Shown one piece after another: positions 63,596-64,000 of a stretch of 64,000 nucleotides of DNA (positions are counted from its first letter, which is position 1; the number at the start of each line of letters is the position of its first letter). Source of the DNA: Burkholderiales bacterium (lineage in GTDB: Bacteria > Pseudomonadota > Gammaproteobacteria > Burkholderiales > JAEUOS01); NCBI GenBank assembly GCA_947473125.1, contig CANJDH010000003.1:1-64000 (forward strand), given 5' to 3'. The notes beneath the pieces are model-generated. The model saw only the letters and a program-made list of their open reading frames with translations. It had not been told where the DNA came from and ran no database searches. A program made the translations under genes and the position numbers.

Positions 63596-64000
63596 TCAGG
63601 CCGCACCTCGCAACTCTGATTTTCGCCGCCTGCCTTGCGTGTGCCACGGGCGCCCCCGTCTGGGCCGAAAAGGCCGATCGTGACAAGCCGGTCAATATCG
63701 AAGCCCAGCGCATGACTTATGACGACTTGCGACAGGTCAACGTGTTCGAGGGGCGCGTGGTGCTTACGCAAGGCTCTTTGACCATCCTCGCTGACCGCAT
63801 CACGGTACGGCAGGATCCGGAGGGATTCCAGCACGGCACGGCTGAAAAAGGGCCCGATGGTTTTGCCTATTTCAGGCAAAAGCGCGAAGGCGTGGACGAG
63901 ATCGTCCAAGGATGGGGGGATCGGATCGAATATGACGCCAAAGGCGAAAAAGCCGACATGATCGGTCGCGCGCGCTTCTTGCGAGGCGCCGACGAAGTGC
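63592..64000 (+). CDS. lptA: LPS transport periplasmic protein LptA (partial, runs off window)
   Basis: Signal peptide; DKPVNIEAQRMTYDDLRQVNVFEGRVVLTQGSLTILADRITVRQD. Confidence 0.93.
   Translation, partial: MIRPHLATLIFAACLACATGAPVWAEKADRDKPVNIEAQRMTYDDLRQVNVFEGRVVLTQGSLTILADRITVRQDPEGFQHGTAEKGPDGFAYFRQKREGVDEIVQGWGDRIEYDAKGEKADMIGRARFLRGADEV

Overview
Window from a GC-rich betaproteobacterium-like chromosome. Most of it is conserved housekeeping synteny: (i) a reverse-strand dcw cell-wall/division cluster (murC partial, murG, ftsW, murD, mraY, murF, murE, ftsI, ftsL, rsmH, mraZ); (ii) rpoH with a perfect CIRCE element, tRNA-Thr(UGU), sspA/sspB, the petABC cytochrome bc1 operon, mscL, a Nif3-like gene, a DegS/AlgW-like protease, tatABC, hinT and the his operon (hisE,I,F,A,H,B,C,D,G); (iii) a SulP-STAS-cNMP gene, murA, a BolA-family gene, an ABC exporter and mlaB/C/A/D/E/F; (iv) kef-type antiporter, kdsD, kdsC, lptC and lptA (partial) at the right end. 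Between the mla and kef-kds-lpt blocks lies the main accessory region (~39.4-59.4 kb), an MSHA-like type IV pilus locus. An ABC ATPase and a sigma54-type response regulator sit at its left end. A multi-TM histidine kinase, an ABC-2 permease, a helical-repeat protein and a prepilin sit at its right end. That terminal prepilin has a consensus sigma54 promoter, preceded by two helically phased TGACG-N6-CGTCA-like dyads. The locus also carries simple-sequence tracts (C12 in the mshN-like gene, C8 at the regulator start, (CG)8 at the end of mshE), a 70-bp tandem duplication and a 22-bp perfect hairpin. Together these suggest a self-regulated, possibly phase-variable pilus system. A 57-codon ORF, too short for the supplied ORF track, lies between ftsW and murG with overlapping stop/start codons on both sides. 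All calls are from reading the sequence; no database search was run.
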